Assembly: GCA_052387255.1 (NCBI GenBank)
Contig: JBQTJI010000043.1
Location: 1 to 64,000 of the forward strand
Source of the DNA: JBBQXK01 sp052387255
GTDB lineage: Bacteria; Pseudomonadota; Alphaproteobacteria; Rhodobacterales; Rhodobacteraceae
Length of the DNA: 64,000 nucleotides
Direction of reading: 5' to 3'
Of the stretch, positions 7,548 to 17,366 are shown piece by piece. The position numbers were made by a program, and so were the translations under genes. The notes under the pieces were generated by a model, which saw only the letters and a list, made by a program, of their open reading frames with translations, was not told the DNA's origin and searched no databases. Numbering within the stretch: position 1 is the stretch's first letter; each line of letters starts with the position of its first letter.

Positions 7548-8201
7548 TCAGGCCGTCTGCACCAGGTGCACCGTCACGGCGGCATAGAACACCCCCGTCG
7601 CCGCCAGCACGAACAGGTGCCAGATGGTGTAGTGAAAGGGCAGCCGGTCGAACAGGAAGAACGCGACGCCGATGGAATACAGGGTGCCGCCGGTCACGAT
7701 CAGCACGATCACCGCCGTGGACAGCCCGTCGAAGAAATCGCTGCCCGCAAAGACCCCGGCCCAGCCCATGCCAAGCGCGATCAGGCAGGCGATCACCTTC
7801 CAGTCGGGCACGAACAGGCGCAGGCCCGACCCGGCCACCGCCGCCCCCCACAACCCGGTCAGCAGCCACGCCCCCTGGCCCCCCGACAGCACCACGAACG
7901 GCGTGTAGGTCGCGGCGATCTTGCAGAAGATGGCGGTGTGGTCGAAGTGGCGGAAGATCGCGCGGCGACGGGCATGCTGCGCCATGTTGTACAGCGCCGA
8001 GCAGACCAGCATCGCCACCATCGCCACGCCATAGACCGAAATGCCCGCGATGGCCGCAGGGTCCTGCTGCAGGATGACGGCCAGCCCGATCAGGATCGGG
8101 GCCGCGATGACGCCGATGGCGATGCCCGAGACATGGACGGCGGCGTCCGAGACATTCTCGGCGCGCGAGTATCCGGTGCGGGCAGGCAGCAGGATGGCCA
8201 T
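7548..8201 (-). CDS. hemolysin III / PAQR family membrane protein
   Basis: A 217-residue protein with seven predicted transmembrane helices, the HlyIII/PAQR layout. Recognisable blocks are NVSDAAVHVSGIAIG, then SALYN in helix 2, RHFDHTAIFCKIAATYTPFVV, and FHYTIWHLFVL in the last helix. In the best-known members helix 2 ends SxxYH with a metal-binding histidine; here that residue is asparagine, so metal binding may be altered or this is a subfamily trait. The real function of bacterial members is unclear despite the name. It starts at ATG 8201, and 139 bases separate it from the end of tonB, which is on the same strand upstream. Confidence 0.87.
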   Translation of the reverse strand: MAILLPARTGYSRAENVSDAAVHVSGIAIGVIAAPILIGLAVILQQDPAAIAGISVYGVAMVAMLVCSALYNMAQHARRRAIFRHFDHTAIFCKIAATYTPFVVLSGGQGAWLLTGLWGAAVAGSGLRLFVPDWKVIACLIALGMGWAGVFAGSDFFDGLSTAVIVLIVTGGTLYSIGVAFFLFDRLPFHYTIWHLFVLAATGVFYAAVTVHLVQTA

Positions 8202-8340
8202 GGGTTGCGGGGCCTTCTGTCAGGTCATGGGCAAGGTTGACCAAGTCAGTTTCGGGGCAGTCGGTTGTCATGGAAAGGGTAGCAGAGGCCCCATGGGCGG
8301 CAATCCGCCCGGGCATCACTTCGGCGTGTCGGCTGGGTTC

Positions 8341-9201
8341 CTACTTGCCCACGAACTCGAACGAGAACCGCCGCTGCGCGCCCTCGGGCGGGGGCGGAAA
8401 GGGGGCGGCGCGGCGGATGTGGTCGGTGGCCACGGCATCAAGGGCGGACGACCCGGACGAGGCGACGACGCCGACGCGTTTCAGCGCACCGTTCGCGGCG
8501 ATCTCGAATCCCACGGTGGCGGTGCCGCGCGCGGGCGAGGTGCCGCGTTTCTGCCGCGCGATCTTTTTCAGCACCATGCGGGGGTACCGGGCCGCATCGG
8601 TGCCGCCGCCCTTCTTCGCGGCTTTCGCAGGTTTCGAGGGGCTGGAGGTCGCGCCACCGGGGGCGGGCGTGGCCCTGGGCTTGGCTTTCGGTAGTTTTTC
8701 GGGCTTGGCCTGCTTTTCGGCAGCCTTTTCCGGCGGTGCCTCCGGCTGTTTCGGCCTGGGTTTCGTGACCTTCTGCTTCGGCGGTTCGGGCAAGGGGGGC
8801 GGTGCCTCGGCCACGGGCGCGCGCTTGGGCGGTTCGGGCACAGGCTCCGGGGGCGGGGGCGGCAGGGCGATGCTGCTCATCCGGGGGGCCTCGGGGGCCG
8901 TCATCCGGGGCATCGACGGGGCAGTGGGCGCAGGGCGCGGGGCCGCGACGGCGTCGGGCATCATGGGCGGCGTGATCTGCGGCGGCATGGGCAGGGCTGG
9001 GGCCTCGGCCACGGGCGCGAGGGGCGTGTTCACCGGGGGCAGGGCCACGCCGATGGACAGGTCCATCATCGCGGGCTGCCGCGCTTCGCCCGGGGGCTCG
9101 GCGGGTGCGAACCGCAGGGCGGCGGTCGCGGCGGTGGCCAGAAGAATGGCGGCAAGGCTGGCGGACGTGGCCCAGCCCGCCCATTCGGCGCGCGCCCTCA
9201 T
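8341..9201 (-). CDS. tonB: TonB energy-transducing protein
   Basis: A 286-residue inner-membrane-anchored periplasmic protein. It has a single N-terminal transmembrane helix (about residues 10-30), a long proline-rich periplasmic spacer (residues 45-190, many PPPPEP, PKP and KPRPKQPE repeats) and a C-terminal TonB domain (residues 205-286, with YPRMVLKKIARQKRGTSP and the final FSFEFVGK). It carries proton-motive force energy from ExbBD to outer-membrane receptors, here most likely the heme receptor of the same operon. The start overlaps the exbD stop by four bases. Confidence 0.93.
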   Translation of the reverse strand: MRARAEWAGWATSASLAAILLATAATAALRFAPAEPPGEARQPAMMDLSIGVALPPVNTPLAPVAEAPALPMPPQITPPMMPDAVAAPRPAPTAPSMPRMTAPEAPRMSSIALPPPPPEPVPEPPKRAPVAEAPPPLPEPPKQKVTKPRPKQPEAPPEKAAEKQAKPEKLPKAKPRATPAPGGATSSPSKPAKAAKKGGGTDAARYPRMVLKKIARQKRGTSPARGTATVGFEIAANGALKRVGVVASSGSSALDAVATDHIRRAAPFPPPPEGAQRRFSFEFVGK

Positions 9202-9617
9202 GGCAGCGCCTCTTGGCCCACAAGGCCGACCTCGAGGTATCCGGCCCCGCGCAGCCGGTCGAGAAGGGCCATCAGGTCACCATACGACAGGGCGGTATCG
9301 GCGCGGATCAGGACGGGGGTCTCGGGGTTGCCCTTGCTGGCGGCGTCGAGGGCGGGGCCAAGGGCGTCATCCGCAACCGGCTCGCCGTTCACCGACATCT
9401 CCTGCGTCGCGGTCAGGGTCAGCAGGATCGGGTCTTCGGGGCGTTCCTGTGGCGACGCGGAACTCGACGGCAGGGTGACGGCGATGTCGACGGTGGACAG
9501 GGGTGCCGCCACCATGAACACGATCAACAGCACCAGCATCACGTCGATGAAGGGCGTCACGTTGATCTCGTGCGCCTCGGCCAGGTCATCGTCGCCATTG
9601 GGAAAGCCGCCCGCCAT
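9198..9617 (-). CDS. exbD: ExbD/TolR family protein
   Basis: A 139-residue protein with one transmembrane helix near residues 20-40. The helix carries the essential membrane aspartate in INVTPFIDVMLVLLIVFMV. It is the ExbD component of the TonB-ExbB-ExbD proton-driven motor. It lies between exbB (2 bases away) and tonB (4-base overlap), which fixes its role as ExbD rather than TolR. It starts ATG at 9617. Confidence 0.94.
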   Translation of the reverse strand: MAGGFPNGDDDLAEAHEINVTPFIDVMLVLLIVFMVAAPLSTVDIAVTLPSSSASPQERPEDPILLTLTATQEMSVNGEPVADDALGPALDAASKGNPETPVLIRADTALSYGDLMALLDRLRGAGYLEVGLVGQEALP

Positions 9618-9619
9618 GG

Positions 9620-10405
<786 letters not shown>

Positions 10406-10418
10406 CGCCCCCGCCCCC

Positions 10419-12518
10419 TCAGAACGAGATGCTGTTCGAGATCGACAGCTTCGCGTTCCGCCCCGTCGCATTGTCCAGCGACAGGTTGTTGCGCCAGGTC
10501 GCGTCGAACAGGTTGTCGACCGACAGGTTCACGTCGAGGCCCGCCAGCATGCCGTCCTGCGGCGACCAGGTCAGGAACAGGTCGTGCGTGTCGTAGTGCG
10601 ACGCCGTTGTGGTGGCCGACGAGGTGACGATGTCGTCATCGTAGCTCGCCCGCCAGCCGATGGTCAGGTCCTGCGCCGACAGCTTGGCCCCGACGGTCAG
10701 CACCACGTTCTCGGCGGGCGTGTCGGCCAGCGTCAGGCCGGTCGAGCGGTCCTTGGAGCGGACCTGCGAATAGGCCAGCTGGGCGAACCAGCGTTCCGCG
10801 TCATAGGCCGCCTCGATCTCGGCCCCCCACAGCCGGGCCGCCGCGATGTTCGAGAAATAGGGCACCGGATCGCCGCCCGCGACGCGCGGGGTGGTGGCGA
10901 TCATGTTGGTCAGGTCGTTGTGGAACAGCGTGGCCTTGACCTGGAAACTGTCGCCGTCGCTGAACAGCCCCTCGCGGGCCCATGCGGCCCCGATCTCGAT
11001 GTTCTCGGCCTCTTCCTTGTCCAGGTTCAGGCTGGGCAGCCGGGCGGGCAGGCCGCGGGAGGGGGCCTCGGAGGAAAACAACTCGTCCAGCGTCGGCATG
11101 CGTTCGGTGCGGGCAACCGAGCCGAACAGCGAGAATTCGTCGTTCACCTTGTACATCACCGCCAGCTTGGGCGAGACGGCGGTGTCGCTCTGCGCCGTGG
11201 CCCCCGCCGCGATGGCGGCGGCACTGGGGTTCAGATCGCCGAAATCGACGCGCAGGCCGGGGATGATGGTCAGCCTGTCGTTCCAGGTGAATTCGCCCTG
11301 GGCATAGAGGCCGACCTTGCGGTCGGTGCCCTCGGGGTGGAAGGCCAGGGCCCCGACCGACGAGGACGCGCTGCGCTTCTGCCCGGACAGCTGGATGCCG
11401 GTGGTGAGGTAGTTCTTCCAGTTGCCGCCGGTGATGTCGGCCACGTTCTCGATCCTGAGAGTGGTCGTGGCATAGCCGAAGCGGCTGTCGCACAGGACCG
11501 AGGTCTGCCCCGGCGCGCAGGCGGCGGCGAGCGAGAAGTTCGACTTGTCCACGTTGGTGTCGGTGTAGGACAACTGCACCGTCACATCCAGCAGCGGGTT
11601 GTCGGCAAAACCGTGGTTCCAGGTCAGCGACACCGTGTCGTCGATGGTATGCACGTCCGCCGTGCCAAAGGCCGGAACGGCGGCACCGCCGGTCTGGGCC
11701 ACGACGGTATCATCCAGATCGCTGTCGGTGCGCGACAGCGACAGGGTCAGGCTCTGGTCGTCGCCGTCGCCGAAGGTCCACTTGCCCTTGAGCAGGCCGG
11801 ACCAGGCCAGATGCGCCGAACCGGGCAGGATGTTGCCCGAACCGTCCTTCCTGTCGTCGCTGTCCGCCCGGTTCAGCGCGCCCAGAAACTCGGCATTGCC
11901 GCGCCTTGTGGCCCAGATGACCCCGGCCCGCGTGCCGTCGCCGTTGGTGTCATAGCCGCCCTTGAAGCGCAGGGCGGTGGTCTCGCCGTCAGCCAGGAAA
12001 TCGGCGGCGTCCTTGGTGGTGAAGTTCACCACGCCGCCGATGGCCCCCGCCCCGTAAAGGGTGGACGAGGCCGGCCCGCGCAGAACCTCGGCCCGCTTGA
12101 ACAGTTCCAGGTCGCCGAAGAACGATCCGAGGCGATACTGTTCAAAGAATTTCGGCGCGCCATCGACGGTGACGATGATGCGCGCCTCGGAGGCGGATTG
12201 TTCGGTGTTGCCGATGCCGCGGATGTTGAACGCCCGGCCAAGGGGCCGGGCCGATGCCCCGGTGCCCTGCACGCCCGGGGTCGCCTTGAACAGGTCGGAC
12301 AGGGTCTGCGGCTGGTCGCGGTCCAGTTCCTCGGCCTCCACCGTCGACACCGACTGCGGCGTGTCGATGGCGATCTTGGCGGTGCCGATGCCCAGGATGA
12401 TGCGGCCCAGCATCTGGAACAGCCCCTCGTCCTGGGCGGCGGCGGGGCCGGCCAGCAGGGCAAGGGTCGCGACGGTGGTCATGAAGCGCCCGGAACGGGT
12501 GCGATGGCGGTACGGCAT
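10419..12518 (-). CDS. hmuR: TonB-dependent heme/hemoglobin-type outer membrane receptor
   Basis: A 699-residue receptor with an N-terminal signal peptide (to about AAAQ, residue 28), a plug domain with a TonB-box region (IDTPQSVSTVEAEELDRDQPQTL), RGIGNTEQSASEARI and VLRGPASSTLYGAGAIGGVVNF, and a beta-barrel ending in aromatic F (SISNSISF), needed for outer-membrane assembly. The late-barrel block NIEIGAAW and the FRAP-like region around ARTERMPTLDELF fit the heme/hemoglobin receptor group. The location opposite hmuSTUV supports heme as substrate. Of two ATGs, 12518 has correct spacing (6 bases) to GAAGGG, whereas 12524 abuts it. The gene appears intact even though hmuS and hmuU are not. Confidence 0.88.
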   Translation of the reverse strand: MPYRHRTRSGRFMTTVATLALLAGPAAAQDEGLFQMLGRIILGIGTAKIAIDTPQSVSTVEAEELDRDQPQTLSDLFKATPGVQGTGASARPLGRAFNIRGIGNTEQSASEARIIVTVDGAPKFFEQYRLGSFFGDLELFKRAEVLRGPASSTLYGAGAIGGVVNFTTKDAADFLADGETTALRFKGGYDTNGDGTRAGVIWATRRGNAEFLGALNRADSDDRKDGSGNILPGSAHLAWSGLLKGKWTFGDGDDQSLTLSLSRTDSDLDDTVVAQTGGAAVPAFGTADVHTIDDTVSLTWNHGFADNPLLDVTVQLSYTDTNVDKSNFSLAAACAPGQTSVLCDSRFGYATTTLRIENVADITGGNWKNYLTTGIQLSGQKRSASSSVGALAFHPEGTDRKVGLYAQGEFTWNDRLTIIPGLRVDFGDLNPSAAAIAAGATAQSDTAVSPKLAVMYKVNDEFSLFGSVARTERMPTLDELFSSEAPSRGLPARLPSLNLDKEEAENIEIGAAWAREGLFSDGDSFQVKATLFHNDLTNMIATTPRVAGGDPVPYFSNIAAARLWGAEIEAAYDAERWFAQLAYSQVRSKDRSTGLTLADTPAENVVLTVGAKLSAQDLTIGWRASYDDDIVTSSATTTASHYDTHDLFLTWSPQDGMLAGLDVNLSVDNLFDATWRNNLSLDNATGRNAKLSISNSISF

Positions 12519-12597
12519 GGTCATCCCTTCGACGTGGTCTGCAATGAAGGGCTGGCCGCGGATCGTGGCGCGGTGCTGGCGGTGCAGAAATATTCCG

Positions 12598-12649
12598 ACT
12601 TGATCTGTCAGGAAATGGTTTCTAGAAATGCCGACTGTAACTGTCAAGT
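12598..12649. promoter_or_regulatory. symmetric divergent promoter of the heme locus
   Basis: The receptor and hmuS genes diverge from here. On the minus strand there is TTGACA (12642-12647) and TAGAAA (12619-12624) with a 17-base spacer. On the plus strand there is TTGATC (12600-12605) and TAGAAA (12623-12628), also with a 17-base spacer. The two -10 boxes overlap in the palindrome TTTCTAGAAA (12619-12628), and ACTTGA (12598-12603) mirrors TCAAGT (12644-12649) about the same centre. The minus-strand -35 is the better match to consensus. Iron- or heme-responsive control would act here; no clear Fur or Irr box was identified. Confidence 0.7.
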
Positions 12650-12758
12650 ATCCACGACGGATTCTTGACGATCAGCGCCCCAGCCCCGGCACCGCAGGCC
12701 CGTTGCCTGTGCGGCCCCGCCAGTGATGCGCCTGACCGCACCACGAAAGGACGCCGCC

Positions 12759-13820
12759 ATGGCCGATGGCCAGACCCCCCCGACCAACCCCGACCCCGCC
12801 GTGATCCGCGCCCTGCGTGGCCAGAACCCCAAGGCCCGCGCCCGCGACTTCGCCGAAAGCCAGGGCTGGACCGAGGCCGATCTTGTGGCGGCCCATGTCG
12901 GCCACGGGGCGACGGTGATCGGTGCCACGCCCGACCGTCTGTTCCCGCTGATCGCAGCCCTCGGCGACGTGATGGCGCTGACGCGGAATGCGTCCTGCGT
13001 GCATGAACGGCGCGGCGTCTACACCAATTTCCACAGCGGCACCCATGCCGCCATGGTGCTGGACCCCGAGATCGACCTGCGCATCTTTCCGGCGCAATGG
13101 GTGCATGGCTTTGCGGTGCAGGCCACCGGCGAGGATGGCACCGTGGCGCGCAGCCTGTAGGTGTTCGATGCGGCGGGGGATGCCGTTCACAAGGTGCATC
13201 TGGGGCCCGAATCCGATGTGGCGGCGTTTGACGCCCTGGTGGCCACCTTGCGGACCGGGGCGCAGCCTGACCGGCTGACCCTGATCCCGCGCAAGCCGGT
13301 CGAGCAGGCCATCGCCAACCCCGCCCGCGCCGACGACCTGCGCGCGGCCTGGGACCGCATGACCGATCCGCACCCGTTCCTGACAATGGTGCGGCGGCTG
13401 AAGATGAACCGGCTGGGGGCCTATCGCACTGTCGGCACAGGCCACGCGCAAAGGCTGGAACCGGGGGCCGTGGTGCAGACGCTGGAGGGCGCGGCGGAGG
13501 GCAAGGTCCCGGTGATGATCTTTGTCGGCAACCAGGGCTGCATCCAGATCCACGGCGGACCCATCGAGCGGATCGTGCCGATGGGGCCGTGGATCAACGT
13601 GCTGGACCCGCGGTTTAACCTGCACCTGCGCACCCACCACGTCGCCGAGGTCTGGCGCGTGACCAAGCCCACGAAGACCGGCCCTGCCATCAGCGTCGAG
13701 GCCTTCGACCGCGACGGTGGGCTGATCCTGCAGATCTTCGGCTATCGCAAGGACACGCCCGCCGATGCGTGGAACGCCCTGGTGCATGGCCTGCCCGCGA
13801 TGGTCGAGGTGACGGCATGA
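12759..13820 (+). pseudogene. hmuS: hmuS heme-degrading/transport factor interrupted by an amber codon
   Basis: The frame encodes a HemS/HmuS/ChuS-type protein of 353 residues when codon 134 (TAG, 13158-13160) is read through. The first part contains GVYTNFHSGTHAAMVLDPEIDLRIF and ends GTVARSL; the second resumes VFDAAGDAVHKVHL in the same frame and continues to the conserved second repeat (WINVLDPRFNLHLR). HmuS proteins usually have Gln or a similar residue at this point, so a single C-to-T change of CAG would explain the stop. The product would be a 133-residue fragment with one half of the two-fold repeat. It starts at ATG 12759 after GAAAGGACG, and the stop overlaps hmuT (ATGA). Confidence 0.88.
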
Positions 13821-14680
13821 TGCTGTCGACCTTGTCCGGGGTCTATCTGGGACTGACGGCGGGCCTTGTGGCGCTGCTGCCCGCGCTGGCCCAGGAACCG
13901 CCCCGCCGCGTGATCACGCTGGGTGGATCGGTGACCGAGATCGCCGTGGCGCTGGGGGCCGCCGGCATGCTGGTGGCGCGGGATTCGACCTCGACCTATC
14001 CTTCGTCGGTGGTGGCGCTACCCGACGTGGGCTATATCCGCGCGCTGTCGCCCGAGGGCGTGCTGTCGCTGGACCCCGACCTGATCGTGACCGAGCATGA
14101 TGCGGGGCCGCCCGAGGCGATCGCCGTGCTGAAGGCCACCGGCGTTCCCATCGTCTTCACCACCGGCGATCCGACGCCGCGCGGGGTGGTGGACAGGATC
14201 ACCACGGTCGCCGACGCATTGGGGCACGAAGCCGAGGGCGCTGCGCTGGCGGCGCGCGTGGGTGCTGCGCTGGACGCGGCACAGGCGCGGGCCGAGGCGG
14301 TGGCGGCACCGAAACGCGTGCTGTTCGTGCTGTCGCTGCAGGGCGGCAAGGTGATGGCAGGGGGCGAGGCAAGCTCTGCCGACGGCATCATCCGCCTTGC
14401 GGGCGGGGTGAATGCGGCGGCGGGGTTCAAGGGCTACCGCCAGATCACGGACGAGGCCGTGATCGCTGCCGCGCCCGACCTGATCCTGATGATGGACCGC
14501 GAGGGCGACCTTGCCATCGGCAACGCCGACGTCCTGGCCCATCCGGCACTGGCCGAGACGCCTGCGGCCAGGGCGGGGGCCATCCTGCGCATGGACGGGA
14601 TGCTGCTGCTGGGCTTCGGCCCGAGGACGCCGCAGGCGGCGGACCAGTTGTATGCGGCGCTGTACGGCAGCGGGGGCTGA
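13817..14680 (+). CDS. hmuT: heme ABC transporter periplasmic binding protein
   Basis: A 287-residue protein with an N-terminal signal peptide ending near ALAQ (residue 26) and a Peribp_2-type fold: RRVITLGGSVTEIAVALGAAGMLVARD, then LPDVGYIRALSPEGVLSLDPDLIVTEHDAGPPEA. The tyrosine in VGYIRALS is the usual heme-iron ligand region of HmuT/ShuT proteins. It would pass heme to HmuU-HmuV. The start ATG overlaps the hmuS stop. The reading frame is intact, but its permease partner is truncated, so the protein may no longer have a transport role. Confidence 0.9.
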   Translation: MMLSTLSGVYLGLTAGLVALLPALAQEPPRRVITLGGSVTEIAVALGAAGMLVARDSTSTYPSSVVALPDVGYIRALSPEGVLSLDPDLIVTEHDAGPPEAIAVLKATGVPIVFTTGDPTPRGVVDRITTVADALGHEAEGAALAARVGAALDAAQARAEAVAAPKRVLFVLSLQGGKVMAGGEASSADGIIRLAGGVNAAAGFKGYRQITDEAVIAAAPDLILMMDREGDLAIGNADVLAHPALAETPAARAGAILRMDGMLLLGFGPRTPQAADQLYAALYGSGG

Positions 14681-14684
14681 GGCC

Positions 14685-15191
14685 GTGGTGGCCCTGCCCC
14701 TGACCCAGCGCGACCGCGCCACCGTGTGGCGGCCCGCACCGTCGCGGGTGACGCTGGCGCTTGTGGTGCTGATGGTCGCGGTCTCGGTCGCCTCGCTGGG
14801 CATAGGAGCGGCGGGTTTGCCGCTGGGGGAGCTGGTTGCGGCGTTCACCGGCGATGGCCTGACGGCCCGCGAGGCGGTGATCCTGTACGACATCCGCCTG
14901 CCAAGGCTGGCGATGGGGCTGCTGGCGGGCGCGGCGGTGGCGGTGGCGGGGGGCATCGGCTTTGTCGGCATCCTTGTGCCGCACCTGTTGCGGCTGTCCT
15001 GCGGGCCGGACCATCGCAGCCTTTTGTCGCAGGCGGCGCTGCTGGGGGGGACGCTCTTGGTCGCCGCCGACATGGTGGCGCGAAAGCTCATCGCCCCGGC
15101 GGAACTGCCCATCGGCATCGTCACCGCCTGCCTGGGCGCGCCGGTGTTCCTATGGATTCTGTTGTGCCGGCGCGGCGACCTGGGGCTGTGA
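14685..15191 (+). pseudogene. hmuU: hmuU heme permease with internal in-frame deletion
   Basis: Only about 168 residues remain, whereas FecCD-type permeases have about 330-360. The N-terminal part (first helix, then EAVILYDIRLPRLAMGLLAGAAVAVAG) is joined directly to the C-terminal part (GIGFVGILVPHLLRL, then GPDHRSLLSQAALLGG, LIAPAELPIGIVTACLGAPVFLWILL). The helices that should lie between, including the QGLFRNPLADP block, are absent. Both sides of the junction normally have a GAAxAVAG-like segment, so recombination between two short GC-rich repeats is the likely cause. The start is GTG at 14685 or 14688. A working permease pore is unlikely. Confidence 0.85.
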
Positions 15192-15193
15192 CC

Positions 15194-15988
<795 letters not shown>

Positions 15989-16056
15989 CCGGTTTCCGCA
16001 CGGAAACCGGAAACGAAATCCACGTGGATTTCGGGCCCGGAGAACACGTGTTCTCC
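15989..16056. repeat. three tandem perfect palindromes between convergent genes
   Basis: Within 68 bases lie three separate palindromes: arms CCGGTTTCCG and CGGAAACCGG around CA (15989-16010), CGAAATCCACGTGGATTTCG (16014-16033) and GGAGAACACGTGTTCTCC (16039-16056), with GGGCCC at 16033-16038 between the last two. They sit exactly between the hmuV stop and the end of the convergent transglycosylase gene. None has a T-run, so they are not classical terminators, but they may stop transcription from both sides. I recall similar palindromes as dispersed intergenic elements in Rhodobacteraceae; this needs a genome search. Confidence 0.85.
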
Positions 16057-16073
16057 GTTCCTGGGGCCGAGGT

Positions 16074-17285
16074 TCAGCGCAGGCGTGTGAGGATGTCGAG
16101 GCTGGGATAGCCGTCGGGCACCAGCCCCTGCGCCTGCTGAAAGGCGCGGACGGCGGCGATGGTGTTGGGGCCGATGCGCCCGTCGACCCCTTGCGTGTCG
16201 AACCCGGCATCGGTGAGACGGCTTTGCAACTCGGTCCGTTCGGCGGCCAGCAGGGCGCGGTCCTCGCGCGGCCAGTCTGCCTTGATCGGCCCGCCCCCAG
16301 CGATGCGGTCGGCCAGATGGCCCACGGCAATGACATAGGCATCGGCGGGGTTGTAGCGCTCGATCACGCGGAAGTTGGCGAAGATCAGGAAGGCAGCCCC
16401 CCGGTGCCCGGCGGGCAGCAGGATGGACGCGGGGCCGTGGTCGGGAAGGGGGCCGCCCGCCGCCGGACGGATACCCATCGACGGCCATTCGGCCACGGGC
16501 CGCGTCACCCGTTCGCCCGACAGGGTGAAATCGAAGTCTTGCGGAAGTGTCACCTCCAGCCCCCAGGGCATGCCCTTGGTCCAGCCGAAATGTGCGAGGT
16601 AGGCGGCGGTCGAGGCCAGGGCATCGGTCGGGTCCTCGCCCCAGATGTCGCGCCGTCCGTCGCCGTTGAAATCGACGGCATGCGCCAGATAGGACGTCGG
16701 CATGAACTGGGTATGCCCCATGGCACCGGCCCAGCTGCCGGCCATGCGGTCGGGCGTCACGTCACCCGCCTGCAGGATGCGCAGCGCGGCGACCAGCTGT
16801 TCCTCGAAGAACGCAGGCCGCCGCCCGTCATGGGCCAGCGTGGCCAGCGAGCCCACCAGCGGGCGGTCGCCCATGAAGCTGCCATAGGCGCTTTCCAGCC
16901 CCCAGATGGCGACGACGATTTCCTTTTCCACGCCGTAGCGCGCCTCGATCCGGTCCAGCACGGCGGCATGGCGTGCCAGGGCGGCCTTGCCGTTCGCCAC
17001 CCGTTCCCCGGACACGGCGGTGTCGAGGTAGTCCCAGATCGTCTTGGTGAACTCGGCCTGGTTGCGGTCGCGGCGCAGGGCGTCGGGGTCGTGGCGGACA
17101 CCGGCCAGTGCCGTCTCCAGCGTGGCGGGCGCGATCCCGGCGGCCAGCGCGCGGTCACGGAACCCGGCCAGCCAGCGCTGCAACCCCGCGTCGTCGGCCA
17201 CCGGGGCCGGTGTCGCCTCTTGCGGTGCGCCATGGACCGGCCAGAGCGCGACCATCAGCCCCAGAACCATCGCCATTGCCCGCAT
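16074..17285 (-). CDS. lytic murein transglycosylase (MltB-type) with peptidoglycan-binding domain
   Basis: A 403-residue periplasmic enzyme. A signal peptide (about residues 1-20) is followed by an SLT_2/MltB catalytic domain (residues 35-320), with the catalytic glutamate in AIWGLESAYGSFMG, then AGAMGHTQFMPTSYLAHAVDFNGDGRRDIW. A C-terminal PG_binding_1 domain follows (about 335-403, VDGRIGPNTIAAVRAFQQAQGLVPDGYPS). It cleaves peptidoglycan to 1,6-anhydromuropeptides. It lies 81 bases after the BlaR1-like gene on the same strand. A dyad in this gap could be the operator of the BlaI-like repressor. Confidence 0.93.
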   Translation of the reverse strand: MRAMAMVLGLMVALWPVHGAPQEATPAPVADDAGLQRWLAGFRDRALAAGIAPATLETALAGVRHDPDALRRDRNQAEFTKTIWDYLDTAVSGERVANGKAALARHAAVLDRIEARYGVEKEIVVAIWGLESAYGSFMGDRPLVGSLATLAHDGRRPAFFEEQLVAALRILQAGDVTPDRMAGSWAGAMGHTQFMPTSYLAHAVDFNGDGRRDIWGEDPTDALASTAAYLAHFGWTKGMPWGLEVTLPQDFDFTLSGERVTRPVAEWPSMGIRPAAGGPLPDHGPASILLPAGHRGAAFLIFANFRVIERYNPADAYVIAVGHLADRIAGGGPIKADWPREDRALLAAERTELQSRLTDAGFDTQGVDGRIGPNTIAAVRAFQQAQGLVPDGYPSLDILTRLR

Positions 17286-17295
17286 GTTGCCTGTC

Positions 17296-17320
17296 CACTG
17301 TTCGTGGTTTGGAAACAGTG
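17296..17320. promoter_or_regulatory. dyad upstream of the transglycosylase gene
   Basis: CACTGTT (17296-17302) and AACAGTG (17314-17320) form a 7-bp inverted repeat with an 11-base spacer, ending 11 bases before the transglycosylase ATG. The half-sites contain ACTGT/ACAGT, broadly like the TACA/TGTA cores bound by BlaI/MecI repressors. A BlaI-like repressor is encoded just upstream, so this is a candidate operator; it is inference. Confidence 0.4.
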
Positions 17321-17366
17321 TAGCGCGCTTTGCCCAACCGGGAAAGACGCCGGGAACGCCCCGGCG

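Noticed and set aside
10584..12668. A 694-codon plus-strand frame
   Set aside because: It is the mirror of the heme receptor gene, with low-complexity composition and no domain.
13158..13160. Programmed amber read-through in hmuS
   Set aside because: No recoding element or suppressor tRNA is visible, and a second lesion in hmuU of the same operon favours simple decay.
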